This document shows, piece by piece, positions 1 to 11,842 of a stretch of DNA of 64,000 bases (the stretch's first letter is position 1; every line of letters begins with the position of its first letter). Origin of the DNA: Antitrichia curtipendula (lineage: Eukaryota > Streptophyta > Bryopsida > Hypnales > Leucodontaceae); contig OX579636.1 in the NCBI GenBank assembly GCA_951230915.1, forward strand, positions 7,703,001-7,767,000, in the 5' to 3' direction. A program made the position numbers and the translations under genes. The notes under the pieces are model-generated. The model saw only the letters and a program-made list of their open reading frames with translations, was not told the origin of the DNA and made no database searches.

Positions 1-2090
1 TACATTGAAGAAAGCAAAATGTACCCTTGTGTCATGTTCGCTTTTAGACCACATGCTCAATAGAGCAGACTACCTTAACCCGAAAAAAGCATACTTTGGG
101 TTTTCCAAAAACTTGGGCAAACTCTTTTAACCTCATTATTTGGACTTTTGCATGAGAATTTTATGATATATGCTAATCATCCTAATCTATACCTAATGTT
201 TTGTTTCAAGTCATATCGATAAATATTGCAAAAGTTATGAGACTTTTTATTATTTAAATATCAAAGTAGACACTCGGTAGCTAAAAATATATTCTAAAAA
301 TAGTTGAATTAACTTTATTTATATATTTTTAAGATTACACAACCTCCATTCATGAGAGTCTATGGTCAATTTTGGGAACACCCATTTTTCAATTCTTTAA
401 AATTCATAATGTATTCATAAATGTCTAAAAATTACATTACAACAGAATTTGTAATCCCCTTTTGATTGCTAATAAAATCCAACAAAAAGACTACAATTTA
501 ATAAATGGAACCATGTTCAAACCTTTATTTTGATACTTTTAGATGTTGCTACCTTAAGGTGAAAACACCCATAACCATCTATGTACTCATTCCTAACAAG
601 TAGACATCTACTTAAAGTGTTCTCCAAAGTGCAATTAAATTGTCCCCATACTTAATTGCAACCAAAGGATTGCTAATTCTTAAGATTCAATTTTATGACC
701 GAGCAATGTGATGGTTTTAGTGGCCAGGGAACATTTACTTTGAAAATTCATAGTAATTACAAAGATCTTTTTTTGTTTAATTTATGATTTTCAATTGCTA
801 ATACTACCCAAATGCTTACTTTTCTTTTAAAAGGTGCCTCCAACTATGTTGAGTTGCTTCTTTTGACATGGTTGGATGTTTTCACTTTATATGAAAGTTG
901 GACTTCAATTTGTAATGGACTACATAATGCTCTCAAGGTGAAAGGCTCGAGAGCATTATGGGACATGATGCCAAGTCTAATAGTTCATCACAAACATCCG
1001 CATTTGTACTTTTCACAAATCTAAGGGTGTAGAAAGAGGATCCACGTTATGAATTATACTACTTTTCTCACTACCCAATGGAATGGTGACAAATCTGTCT
1101 TGAAAACCAGACTTGTCATTTATGGATGATTTGCATGAGTCTATCATAGTTGTTCCCATGCAAGCTCATCAAATAGTTTATGCATTCTACACACCTATCA
1201 GTGAGAAGAAAAACAAAACTACTTGGTTTCAATTTACAGGAATCGTGAGAGCAACATGTCCTCTATCCTTTGGTGAAGTTCACCAAGGACTTTTTATTTT
1301 GGCAAAATTTCGTCAGATCTGTTAGGATTGTGACCTCTATGGCTTTGTCCCTCCCAAAATTGACGTATGTTGTGAGGTCAATAGAGGGGACACTAGTCCA
1401 AAAAAAAAGCAACATGTACAAATAGTGTACAATTAAAGAGGTGGGCCATTTTAGAGCCCGAGTGCTTTCCTCTCTTTGTTTTTTTAAGTTCCCAAACTTT
1501 GGGCGATGAGTACATCCCCCTTCCCCAAGACGTGCTGAAGGTTTTTGGGGTAGCCCCGTGATGGACACCCCTACTATTGCTCCATTTCCCAGATGGCCGG
1601 CTGCAACCACACCCAAAGTACACAGCACTTGAGTGACTTGACTTGCATCGGCCACCCACCCTCAGTCCCTCACTGGTTTGAGGCTTTCAAGGCCAGGAAA
1701 TATAAAAGGCAAAGCATGACCAATTCACACCTTTTGTATCATGTATGGAATCTTCGGGTACGCGGCTGCATGGCTTGCATCTGGGTCCCCCGGAGGGTCC
1801 GGGATGGGGGTGGGACGGGGGGGGGAGTACAATACGTTACTGGGCGTTCTCTCATGGGAAGGAATGGAGAAGTAGGCTGATGGGGTTTGTTGAGTGTAGG
1901 GCACCATGAACTGATCATGATTTTTGTGGCAGGACAGACAGCGCAGCATCTGTGCGTCCGGGGAACCCTATTCAGTTTTTGATCGTGTACACTATCTGCA
2001 GACAATCCAATCTGCCCCCAAAGATCTGCAGTGGTCTCCTTCAGAACACTGACATCTGAACGCCGGGCCTGCTGGAGTGCAGTTCAATCT
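1..2090. other. Gene-free AT-rich DNA, becoming GC-richer after about 1480
   Basis: I find no gene here. The ORFs at 812-1325 and 1263-2005 show no recognisable domain, and several overlap one another on both strands. A TATAAAAG string occurs near 1700 in a GC-richer patch, but no convincing exon follows it. The stretch around 350-430 resembles 19990-20070 (a decayed dispersed repeat). Nothing else is supported. Confidence 0.5.
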
Positions 2091-2091
2091 T

Positions 2092-2190
2092 GTTTGTTTA
2101 TTTATTTATTTATTTATTTATTTATTATTAAACAAATGAAACGGAATTTCATTGACAAAAGGAGGAAAATACAAGTGGGCAGGCATGGGA
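2092..2190 (-). repeat. (TTTA)n microsatellite joined to a possible retroposon 3' end
   Basis: About eight TTTA units run straight into a segment with the pattern AAACAAATGAAACGG, then TTCATTGACAAAAGG, then AAAATACAAG. Similar segments, with a simple-sequence tract on one side, occur near 8985-9062 and 41300-41430. Read on the minus strand this looks like the 3' end of a non-LTR retroposon with an A-rich tail. No reverse transcriptase ORF is present, so the class is inferred. Confidence 0.35.
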
Positions 2191-2210
2191 GGGAAGGACA
2201 CAGGATGCTA

Positions 2211-2415
2211 AGGGCCTCTTTACATGTATTGGTGGGTGGGAGGAGTCAACAAGTTCAAAATATAGAAAACACTTTTATGCTCTTTTTACAGTGTCTAATA
2301 CACTAATATCGGTGGAACTCTCTCTCTCACTTCCACACTTACCGATCATCGGTGGCACTGCTCTTGTTTTTTAGTTGCTTTCTTCACCTACCGGGCTCAC
2401 ACATAAGCTGGCCCT
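2211..2415. mobile_element. AGGGCC-ended inverted-repeat element, copy 1
   Basis: The segment begins AGGGCCTCTTTACATGTA and ends ACATAAGCTGGCCCT, giving short imperfect terminal inverted repeats. The interior matches 9289-9464 closely, for example the tracts around ATATAGAAAACACTT and CAGTGTCTAATACACT. A more diverged relative lies at 5961-6264. No target duplication is clear, so I leave the superfamily open. Confidence 0.5.
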
Positions 2416-2935
2416 AAACCCATCTCATAAGGTGCGGCCACCAGGGTGAAAACACAGGAATTCTACCCCAAACGAAAACGTAGCAATTTTTTTATTTTTA
2501 TAAATTAATGAAATATCTTTCCAAATTTTGAATTCATATTTGCAATCAGAGATCCCAAATTAGCAAGTGGCAGCACAGCAGTTGGTTCCGTGAGGTTCAC
2601 TGCACGGCGACCTGTTTTTCTGATAAGGCAGGGAGTGAATGAGCCGAGGCATGGCATGGTATGGCATGGCATGGCATGGGGTCTGATTCAGTGTGTCTGG
2701 TGGCGATGAATGCGTGCGGGGAGACAATCGTAACAACTTCCCTGTCCCCAACCCGTTTGGTACCAGATGCAGCTCCCTCAGTGGACAGACAGGACCCGCC
2801 ACCATGGGCTGGCCTGCAGGGCTTTCTGGCTTTATGGGGGCTTTCCGCTCAGCACCCTGCGCCAAGGGGGGTTCGGAGAAGGCTGGGCTTTCCCATGCCA
2901 AGCAACCCTACGTTAATCCTTAACCCTTAAAAGGA
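2416..2935. other. Intergenic DNA with an ATGGC pentamer repeat
   Basis: No gene is recognised. A short run of ATGGC/ATGGT units lies at about 2650-2680. The stretch 2560-2930 is GC-richer and open in several frames on both strands, but none of the translations suggests a domain. Confidence 0.4.
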
Positions 2936-4297
2936 AGGACGAGGGGGTGACCTTGGAAATCATCCCTTTTCATTACCGTGTGAATCATTGGTCTAAAAAT
3001 ATCCAAAAGCACTCATTAGAAGTTAAATTACTTTAGAAGATCTCCCCTTTTCACAACCAAATTTGGAGGATGAATAGTTGCACTTATGTCTTACTACAAT
3101 AATTCCATGTCATCCATCGGACACCAAACATCTGCCTCAATGATTAAAGATTAAATGACGAGCTGGTCATCATGGACATGATCTGCTTTGGTACCGTGTG
3201 AATTGTTGGCTTAACCCCTAAAGTCCCATTGGTCCTACAGGGGTCAAAATGCTCATACAGTCTCAATATTCATTGTAATTTTCTGAGGGTTTTTTTGGAG
3301 CTAGAAAAACACACAAGCTTCATGGGAATACAAATTTTATTTCAGTCGGTGCTTGGGAGCAAAAGTTATGGCACAATAAGCCAAAAATAAAAAAAATAGA
3401 AGTCAGCGGGCAGGGCAAAAAAAATCGCAAAAAGTTAAAATAAACTTTTTTGATTTTTTTTTCTCAAACATTACATTTTTGTGGATATATAAAGCTTTGA
3501 TTCATTCTATGTGGATTAGTGATGAGAAAGTTATGGACAATCTTGTTTTCGGGGCAAATTAAGCATCTTCTTAAAAAAATAACTTATAGAATTCATTTCT
3601 CAATGCATTGTTCTCAATTTTCTTTTTAAAAATTGTTTGACAAGGTTAAGTGTATTTGCTAGAACAATGTCACTGTTGGGATTTTTGTCTTTTAATTCCA
3701 TTTCAAAGCTAATAACAATTTAGTTTTTCGTTCAATCTCAAACCTACTTCTACTAAATAATTTTTTAAAGAAAATCAGGTTTTTGTTGTTTTAAAAAATC
3801 CTAGACTTTTGACTCGATTCTTCAATATAATTTTTTTCAAATTCATAGTCTATAGTAGAAAATATTTCCACAGATGACAATCAAAGTCACCTAAAATTGC
3901 AAGACAACATTCCAAAAATCTTCTTTTCCAACTTTGGATGCTAATATCTTCCAATATGTATGGTCAAGCTTCATGAAACTTTTACTTCATGATCTGAGAC
4001 AAATCAAGTACAAGATTCTATAGTCAGATTTCAAGAAAAATATTTTCTTTGTTTTCTTGGGCAAACGCAGTAGAAATGGCAATTCTAAGTATTTTTTGAC
4101 AAAAAAATGGCCTTGGGATTATAGGGGTTAAAAAATGCAAAGGCACTCATTGGAAGTCAAACTACTATAGAAGACCTTTCATTCTCACACAAAATTTGGA
4201 GGATGAATAGTTGCACTTTTATCTTGCATGGAGGAATTCTTTGTCATTCATTGGCCAAAAAACGTCCTCAATGTCGTTTATGGGTTAAGGTATACAA
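2936..4297. repeat. Dispersed repeat B: two tandem units, second split by a TTAA element
   Basis: Unit 1 (about 2936-3155) and unit 2 (3160-3210 plus 4132-4297) share an order of landmarks: GGAAATCAT, a tract near TACCGTGTGAAT, AAAAGCACTCATT, TTTGGAGGATGAATAGTTGC and TCATTCAT. Further copies are at 10300-10475 and 29568-29735 (inverted), 40070-40315, and a second tandem pair at 43504-44888. Unit 2 is interrupted by the 921-bp element at 3211-4131. Confidence 0.7.
3211..4131 (+). mobile_element. TTAA/CCCCTAAAG piggyBac-type MITE, copy 1
   Basis: Begins TTAACCCCTAAAGTCCC and ends ATAGGGGTTAA. TTAA flanks both ends, as expected of piggyBac-superfamily insertion. It is 921 bp and non-coding. The flanks are the two halves of a repeat-B unit, and the uninterrupted version with a single TTAA is present at 43575-43578. 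Interior landmarks (a tract around GATTCATTCTATGTGG, then GATGAGAAAGTTATGGACAA) recur in copies at 20088, 25812, 32114 and 46727. Confidence 0.85.
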
Positions 4298-5955
4298 GCC
4301 TATGACCACCCTAATTTGCAATCTAAATATCTTGGGGTCAACTCAAAGTCTGGCACATATTTTGCACAAGTGTGCGCTTGTTTCACAAATAACTTAACGC
4401 CAAGTGGAATTATAAATTTTCTATTACAATTGTAATTTTTATGAATGTTTAAAGTGATCCAAGGGAAATAACCCATTTTTGACCACTTAAATAGATATAC
4501 ATATCTACAGGGTGTATTTCCTTAGCGGGGAAATTTTTCCGTGTATAGAAATATAATTAAGAAGGTGTCCATAATTTTCTAGATTCTTATTTCTCAAAAC
4601 ATAATTATTATGAACTTTTTAGCTGAAGATTTTGTTTGCTTCATGCGAGTTGCAAAATTCACCAAGGACTGGTTTCAATATTGAGAGTCTTGTAGCCAAT
4701 CATAATGCACCACAACTGCACCAAGAACTATGCTATAATTCATCACTATTCATCTCCTCATAAATAGAAAAAAAATGACTTACATTTCTAGAATGGAGGG
4801 GGTAGTCAGGAATGGATTGCTTCCCATACCTTGAAATGACAAAACCGCCCATAGAATGGAGTCATCAATGTCCCATAAACAACCTATAACTGCCTAAAAC
4901 CGCCTCACCAATTTAAAAAATGACACGTTACACCTTGTGGGCATTAATTCACACTAATTTTGTTCCCAAAATGAATGAATTTAGATGAGTTTTGTGATGA
5001 AATTGGGGCCATAAATAAGATGACACAAATCAATAGTTAGTAGAAATGGGCTAGTGTACCTTGTCACAGTTGCAGAGACTAGTAAGTGGGAAGCTGTCGA
5101 AGACAGAGATACAATATGACCGTGATGACTGCCTAGTCAAACCTAAAAAATCTTTCACTATGTATCCTCCATTTCTTCACTATTTTTATCAATGAAATTG
5201 TTGGATTATATTTTTAATAGATTAAATTACATGTCTAATATATGTAGTCCAATTTTCAGAATTTTTTTGTGAAAATTTCAAATTTCCACAAGTTTTTGAA
5301 GAAAAAATTCATATTGAGACTTAAGAGAGAAAATCCCAAAATATTGCTATACACTTTAAAGTACCCCATATAAAATCAAAAACAACTAAAATGTCTGAAA
5401 TTTAAGTCAATCATGTGGATATAGTATCATAGAAGTTGCACAAAAAATTTGAATGAAAATAATCCATTCTTTAATATACACAAAGCCTATTTGACCATCC
5501 AAAGGACACATAACATCCTTAGTGTCCTTCTAGGGTTAAATGAACTTGCAAAAACTTTGTTGTGACTTGGTTAGTTCAATGGGAAGCGAACTTCAACAAG
5601 TTTGGAGACCCGATTATACTCAACTCCAAGGCTAATTAAACCTTCCATAGTGAATTCTACATAATGTTAATTTTTATGCTAATTTAGGAGTTTTGTGGCT
5701 AAAGTTCACCTCTAAAATATTGAAGTACATTCTAAGTAAAAATTGTCAAAAACTACCTTTTTTAGGACAATGCAAAAAATTTGAAAAAAAACTTAACTGT
5801 ACTTGATGGTGGTATTTGGTACACATGCTCTTTTGTTGCTTTTGGCCGTATTTTGGGTAGATTATTGCTATATTTTATTCTTGCAATGAAATGCTTTCAT
5901 TTGTGTCCAAAAAAATTAATATTAAAATTTAATTATGGATTTTCAATGTATTCAT
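4298..5955. other. Gene-free AT-rich DNA
   Basis: No gene, RNA or complete element could be supported here. ORFs are short and lack any recognisable motif. Confidence 0.5.
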
Positions 5956-5960
5956 CACTT

Positions 5961-6264
5961 AGGGCCTCTTTACATGCTTGCCTAGTGGGCAAACTACAAT
6001 AAGCAGGACTACAAGAAGAAATGCCAATTGCACTTTCATATGACCTCAGTGGGTGGGGAGGGATACAATATGAAATTGATATGTAGTAGATTATCTCAAG
6101 ATTGAATAGCCTCCACCAATGGAGTTGACCACCAATATCAATTGACAATGGAGCTCTTCCTTTTTCGTTACCCACTCTGGCAATACAATCATTGAGGTAG
6201 TTTTATCTCATTGCTTGTATGAGGCGGAGAGCCGTCCACCAGGTTAGCATGTAAGCTTGTCCTT
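5961..6264. mobile_element. AGGGCC-ended element, diverged copy 3
   Basis: Begins AGGGCCTCTTTACATGC and ends with a tract AGCATGTAAGCTTGTCCTT, matching the ends of the copies at 2211 and 9289. The interior is different or too diverged to align by eye. Assignment rests on the ends only. Confidence 0.3.
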
Positions 6265-6620
6265 AGGACCAATTGCCATTGAGTGCTCAAACCTCTAGCC
6301 ACTAGAGGGGTACGGAAGGTCTATTGGAGCAACATGAGCTTTCCACTGCATTCGATGGGAATTATAACCTACAGCTACAGAAGCGGAGGCCCTTTAGCAA
6401 GTGGGCATGTGACACATGTAGCCGACTATCAAAGCACTCTCTTTTAGTGGATGACGGTGCCTCTTTTGTCATTTTCTTGAAAATGGAAGGATCCAACCTC
6501 CCCTCCAAGCCTTCCAAGTTTGTTTTTCCCTAATACATGGGTTAGAGACTAAAGATATTGGATTAGCTATAGAAGCAATGGAACTTGGTTGGAAGTCCAA
6601 AAATTGGAGGCTTGGAGGCC

Positions 6621-6655
6621 TAATGGCAACCGACTTTTAGGGTCGGTTGCCATTA
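6621..6655. repeat. Perfect 14-bp hairpin
   Basis: TAATGGCAACCGAC is followed after seven bases by its exact reverse complement GTCGGTTGCCATTA. It is isolated, and no T-run or gene end adjoins it. It may be the core of an old inverted-repeat element. The rest of 6265-7230 shows no gene. Confidence 0.6.
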
Positions 6656-7233
6656 GTCAATTGGACCTCCTGGAACTGGAAGTGGACTAGAGGGAGCTAT
6701 TTGTCTAGGAATTAGAGTGATGTTTCCATTTGGGCCAACACAGTTGAAAATACATACAGCTCAAACCATGCAACAACAATTGTGTCATACAAATCCATCA
6801 AAAAAGTGAAAGAGTTTGTTTTTTCTTTAAATAAGTAGTTTCAGGCTTCTGTCCATGCCCTCTAGCTAATAACTAACTTTGTAAGCAGATTTGCAGGGGC
6901 TAGAGGTTGGAGGTTTGATTAGAAGGGAGCTCCAAACCACATTTGCAATGGAGAGCACCTAGAGATACATAATCGAAAGTCTTGCCAGTCAATGGCAATT
7001 GGCTCTTTAGGATGTTAGAGCATTGCTAGCATTTCTTGCTATGCATGGCCAGGAGCATTTCCCTCCCCCACTACTAACCTAGCCAATGGCTAAAATTAAG
7101 TGGCCTCTCCAAAAACAAGCCTCCAAACACCATCCTTCCGTCCCCACTAGCTTTTTGGATTTCTATGCATTTTGTTTTTGTTAGACTGCCTTCAATGTCG
7201 TGGCCTTGGTTGTCTAGTCGGATATCATTTTAT

Positions 7234-7566
7234 CACTATAACAAAACACGGTAAAAAAAAACCACACTCAAAATCGAGTGTGGTTCTTTTCGCCACGTTT
7301 TTGTGCAGACCCACTACGCGCGCAGTCAGCTTCTTTTGCAATTTCCCACTGCAATTTTTAGAATTTGGGAATGTGTAATATACCATTGGAAAGGTCTTAA
7401 AAATACCTTTTCAATAGTATATTACACACTTTCAAATTTCAAAAATTGCAGTGGAAAATTGCAAAAGAAGTTGACTGCCCACTTTGCATGCCTGCACTAA
7501 AACATGGCAAAAAGAACCGCACTCGATTTTGAGTGCGTTTTTTTTTTACCATGTTTTGTTATAGTG
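7234..7566. mobile_element. CACTA-like fold-back MITE with 3-bp TSD
   Basis: The element starts CACTATAACAAAACACGG and ends with the inverted sequence CATGTTTTGTTATAGTG. The two arms pair over nearly the whole 333 bp, meeting near 7395-7400. The flanking bases are TAT on both sides (7231-7233 and 7567-7569), the 3-bp duplication expected of CACTA (CMC) elements. An inner hairpin (CCACACTC...GAGTGTGG) lies within each arm. It is non-coding. Confidence 0.8.
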
Positions 7567-7569
7567 TAT

Positions 7570-8621
7570 AATCCTACCTCCAATCGGTAGTCCAAGTTGG
7601 TGCTCCTCATAAAGTGGTGTCAGTAACAAGCTCCGAGGTCAATCCTCACCGAGTACAAATGACAAAAATGATTGGGGGGTCAACTTGAGAAGTAGCATTT
7701 GGAGCCTCGGGGAGCCATTTGGCAAGCCACATTTCGCAAGAAACATTGTCGATACTTTTAGTTCAGTGAGCCTTGGTCAATTGGACAGGAGTGAACTGCC
7801 CCCTCCCTCGTCCATGAGGAATAATGTTGAAATTCTTCATTTGCCATACATTATAAAATTTGAAAATTTTGTATTCATATTTGCAATCAAAGGCCTCAAA
7901 TTTTTTGAAAGAGGTGTAGAAGATAAATCAATCAAACACAAATAGGGGATTTTTTTTTACATGCACTCGTGGCATGACTTTTGGGAAAGGAGGAGGGGGT
8001 CAATTGACAGTGGATATATTCTTTGAAATAGATTTTCACTTGTTTAACAAATCTCTTAAAAAGGAAGTTAAATTAAAAAGAAATAAGAACCCGCCACCGC
8101 TTTTGGCCCCCTCCTATTGGTGGAGGACTGAACCCTCTGATATGGAAAACTGGTTCTGATAGTGCAGTCAATACTGAGGTACTTAATTAACATGGGAAAA
8201 GTACTTTTTCTACTTTTAAAAAAACATTCGACCAATGACCATATCTTTAGAAATTATTAGAATTAGGCTAATTACAAAATTAGTTACTCCTATAAATTAG
8301 CTGCGGAGCTGTTCATTGCCTACTTGGAGAAGGCGGCTTTGGGAACTCAGATTTAACTCACGGAGAACAAGGAGAACGCACGGAAACGGTTGGAAAAAAG
8401 TAAAGTTTGCTAATCAGGGAATGTATCGGTACCTTTTTCATATTAGGCCCAAAAGGTTCTGCAAATGGTCCCCCCTGTCAGTGATTTTCAACATTTGGAA
8501 ATAACGTAGCTGCACAAAATAATGATATTGCGGTGGACAAGGAGGGTGCAGAACCTGACAAATAGTCTGTTTACTTCTCTTATTTTTTGGGAAACAAATG
8601 AAACGGAATTTCGTCTGTTTA
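7570..8621. other. Gene-free DNA
   Basis: Short unmatched ORFs only. A tract near 8592-8612 (AAACAAATGAAACGGAATTT) repeats part of the possible retroposon end at 2130. Nothing else is supported. Confidence 0.4.
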
Positions 8622-8904
8622 AGGTAACTACACCTAAAATCGCACAAATAAGCAATTCAATGTGGTTTCCAATTGTTATATTGGAAATTTTTTTGTCGGG
8701 TCCTTTTGGTAGTGAAAAGGGGATTTTAGATTCTCTTAGAATGCATTTTTTGGACACCCTATGAATAAACTACAAGTTTTCAAAGCACTGAAAATAGGTG
8801 TTCTTAAAGGCGATCATAGACTCTTATGAACAATGGGAGTACATTTTAAGCAAGAATATGTAGAGTGCAATTTTAGGTAGCATGCACTTTAGGTGTAGTT
8901 ACCT
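8622..8904. mobile_element. TA-flanked inverted-repeat element (AGGTAACTACACC ends)
   Basis: Begins AGGTAACTACACCTAAA and ends TTTAGGTGTAGTTACCT, a 17-bp perfect terminal inverted repeat. It is flanked by TA on both sides (8620-8621 and 8905-8906). The TA duplication and 283-bp length suggest a Tc1/mariner-type (Stowaway-like) MITE. No coding sequence is present. Confidence 0.7.
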
Positions 8905-8984
8905 TACTCTTTTCATTGAGTAGTAATGAAGATTCACTCAAATAACCAAACCATAGAATATCAAGATTATGGTGTTTTTTCTTT

Positions 8985-9152
8985 TTGCACTGATGAAAGA
9001 GCCTTTACTGCAAGAAAAAAGAGAACAAGAATCCAGCTGCAAGCGGCCTGGGGGCAAGTGAAACCCAACATCAACTTTTGATTGTTGTTTCATCGGTTCG
9101 TTTTTTTAAATGCAATGGGTCTCCCATTTGTTAAAAAAAAAAAAAAAAAAAA
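8985..9152 (+). repeat. Possible retroposon remnant ending in poly(A)
   Basis: The tract around GAGCCTTTACTGCAAG resembles 41350-41380 (AAGCCTTTACTGCAGG). The segment ends in a run of more than 20 A residues (9131-9152). The A-tail suggests a retroposed copy, but no target duplication was identified. Confidence 0.35.
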
Positions 9153-9288
9153 ATCCAACTGAGCATCAGGTTTTGGATGTGAGTGTATCATGCCATGATG
9201 TGTTGTTCCAAAGTGGTGGGATTCCCTTGCAACCATCTCCTGTTTGGGTTAGATTTCCACTTCAATTGTTCTCTGCTCCCATTGACTG

Positions 9289-9464
9289 AGGGCCTCCTTA
9301 CATGTATCAGTGGGTGGGAGGAATCAACAGGATCAAAATATAGAAAACACTTGTATGTTCCATCTACAGTGTCTAATACACTGATCATTGGTGATCATCG
9401 GTGGCACTGTTCTTATTTTCTAATTGCTTTCTTTGCCCACCGGGCTCACATGTAAGCTGGCCCT
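9289..9464. mobile_element. AGGGCC-ended inverted-repeat element, copy 2
   Basis: Begins AGGGCCTCCTTACATGTA and ends ACATGTAAGCTGGCCCT. It is a clear relative of 2211-2415, but about 30 bases shorter in the middle. Confidence 0.5.
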
Positions 9465-9599
9465 GATGAACCCTCCAAAGCAAAAAAAAACACAGCTGGA
9501 ATACATCACTGTATACAGTTTGATTCCGTTTGACTGGCAACTTGCTCCTCACAATTAACTTATTATCCAAATTGTCGTAGCTTCAGGGACCTCAGGCGG

Positions 9600-9850
9600 G
9601 TCAGCTCAAGTCCCCAAAGATTTCAGCAGAACCAGCATCTTTCCGAGTTCTGACTTGCAAAAGCTTCAGTTGTGAACCAGCTTTATTTGTAACCAGCTTT
9701 GACACCAGCTTTGTTTGTACCAAAGCCTGGCTTCCAGGTCCAAGATGGGAGCTCCATTTTCCACATAGACAATATATCTGGGAACAACACTCATCTGCAT
9801 CTTGAATCGTGCCTCTGGAGGGGACTCGGGGTTTTCGAGGTGTGAGTGAT
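9600..9850 (-). other. Coding-like stretch, unassigned
   Basis: On the minus strand one frame reads ...RFKMQMSVVPRYIVYVEN... then APILDLEARLWY. It is unlike the low-complexity translations around it and ends at a stop soon after. A second frame is also open (86 codons). An AAAGCTGGT-type repeat lies inside. It could be a captured or decayed exon. I do not recognise it, and no splice partners or flanking exons were found. Confidence 0.2.
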
Positions 9851-10037
9851 GCCCATGCCAAAGTTAGAGATGTGGTCGGGGGATCATAACAAGACTGACT
9901 TTGCTTGCAAGGTTGTGGATAGTATCTATACTAGTAAAAAAAAAACTCACCTTAGTCTTCCTATACGGTAGTTAAGAATGAATAATTATATGATATGAAT
10001 AAGGTAGGAGGTCTTTAACCCATCCCTATACCTATCT

Positions 10038-10168
10038 AAAGGTATGTTTTCACTTGGTGTTAGGGATGATGTTTGCAATGCAAATCTGGTCCAAAAGTAT
10101 GTATGAATTTGTTCCTAAGACCCTCAATAACAACACTCTTTTAACACCAAGTGAGAACAAACCATAAT
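10038..10168. mobile_element. Short inverted-repeat element (GGTATGTTTTCACTTGGTG)
   Basis: The left arm GGTATGTTTTCACTTGGTG is mirrored by a right arm CACCAAGTGAGAACAAACC about 90 bases later. The element is about 130 bp, non-coding, and has no clear target duplication. Confidence 0.5.
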
Positions 10169-10299
10169 TCATCAATGATAGTATTAGGTATTCCGACAAA
10201 CATGATACTCATTCCTTAATAGGGAACGCATTTAGAATCTAGTCAATTTATGGACCTCCGACCTAACTCATTAACCATGGAATGTCGTTGCGGATACTA

Positions 10300-10475
10300 A
10301 GTGTTTAATGGATGGCCAATAATCCTTCTATGTAAGACAAAGTGCAAATGTTCATCTTTGGAATTTTGTTTGAAAAAGGGAGGTCTTGTACAATGGTTTG
10401 ACCTTCAACAAATGCTAGGTCTTGGGGTTTTGTAAGCAAATGATTCACATGGTACCAAAAAGGGTGATTTCCACA
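10300..10475 (-). repeat. Dispersed repeat B, inverted copy
   Basis: Reverse complement of the repeat-B unit seen at 2936 and 43504, with the landmarks CACATGGTACCAAAA and GTTCATCTTTGGAATTTTG in inverted order. The rest of 10476-11489 holds no recognisable gene. Confidence 0.5.
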
Positions 10476-11489
10476 GTGATAAGCCTAACACTCCAAGGAA
10501 ACGTCATTCAAGGTAGAATAGACATTTCACTATATATTGCTCCAAAAGCAAATCCGTTAGTTACTAAATTATTACACTACCTTTGTCTTCACTTTTGTAG
10601 TTGCACGCCATAACCAATACATTGCACATGAACAAAAATCTCTCATTACACCACATTGTGCAAACATATTTTGGCTTTGGAGCCACTAGGAAAATTTTGC
10701 TATTTCTTTGTCTTCTTTTTGTTTATCTTCTTTAAAACAAAATGGAGAGGCCCCCAATGTCATGAGAAAAAGCCGCCTTGATGATAGGTATTCAACAAAA
10801 AATGATTCAATTTTTGAATCAATGGGTGGGTGCATTTTTATATTAACAAAGAAAGTCATCCATCACACATTTATTGTCCTATGTGTTCTTCCAAGGTTAA
10901 AAGAAAAAGAATTCAAACCATCATTAGAGGTCAAACTCGATGACATATCACTCCAAAAATGTCCTAATGTTTTGGAATTAAGATCTCCTAACCAACAAGA
11001 AAACGTTTGAACAACACAACTTAGTTCAAAATTGCCATTTGAATCAAGATGTCCAAGTCAACTTGTCATTGTTGGTTAGAATTCAATTTTTTCTTGTGAG
11101 ATTTGACGTGCAAAGGATCAAGCATCTTATTCTTTTTTTTATAGTAGAATTACAATAGAACTAATCTTATTGTTGGGTGGATTTTGGACCTTGAACCAAA
11201 AAACAATTCTTTAGGATTCCCTTGGTGCCATCTCTACAAAACGTCTGACACTTGATAATCTCATTGCTTCTTTCTCTTTCTATACAAACTATTGTGTTTG
11301 TATAGAAGGACTCTACCCCTACTATACCACAATAAAAAAACTCATTTACAAATGTTGCAATAGATGTTTTTTGGGGGGCATTGGAGGGCCATTTCAAGCC
11401 TATTCTCCATAGTGTGAATCAACCATTGTTGGTCAAAGTAAAAAATATTAAAAAATATTAATAATATTTTAGTTAAAAGAATATTTAAA

Positions 11490-11842
11490 AAAAATTCAAT
11501 TAAAATTCAATTAAAGTTCAATTAAAATTCAATTAAAATTCAATTAAAATTCAATTAAAATTCAATTAAAATTCAATTAAAATTCAATTAAAATTCAATT
11601 AAAATTCAATTAAAATTCAATTAAAATTCAATTAAAATTCAATTAAAATTCAATTAAAATTCAATTAAAATTCAATTAAAATTCAATTAAAATTCAATTA
11701 AAATTCAATTAAAATTCAATTAAAATTCAATTAAAATTCAATTAAAATTCAATTAAAATTCAATTAAAATTCAATTAAAATTCAATTAAAATTCAATTAA
11801 AATTCAATTAAAATTCAATTAAAATTCAATTAAAATTCAATT
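11490..11842. repeat. 11-bp minisatellite, about 32 units of AAAATTCAATT
   Basis: The unit AAAATTCAATT is repeated head to tail for about 353 bases. Only one clear variant was noted (AAAGTTCAATT near the left end). It is flanked by AATATT-rich sequence on the left and (ATT)n on the right. The homogeneity suggests recent expansion or ongoing slippage or unequal exchange. Confidence 0.95.

Noticed and set aside
1263..2005. Overlapping minus and plus ORFs in a GC-richer patch
   Set aside because: Mutually overlapping, with non-ATG starts for some and no motif or splice support. Treated as shadows of composition.
11490..11842. CRISPR array
   Set aside because: Direct repeats have no spacers; the unit is only 11 bp, so this is a minisatellite in eukaryotic DNA.
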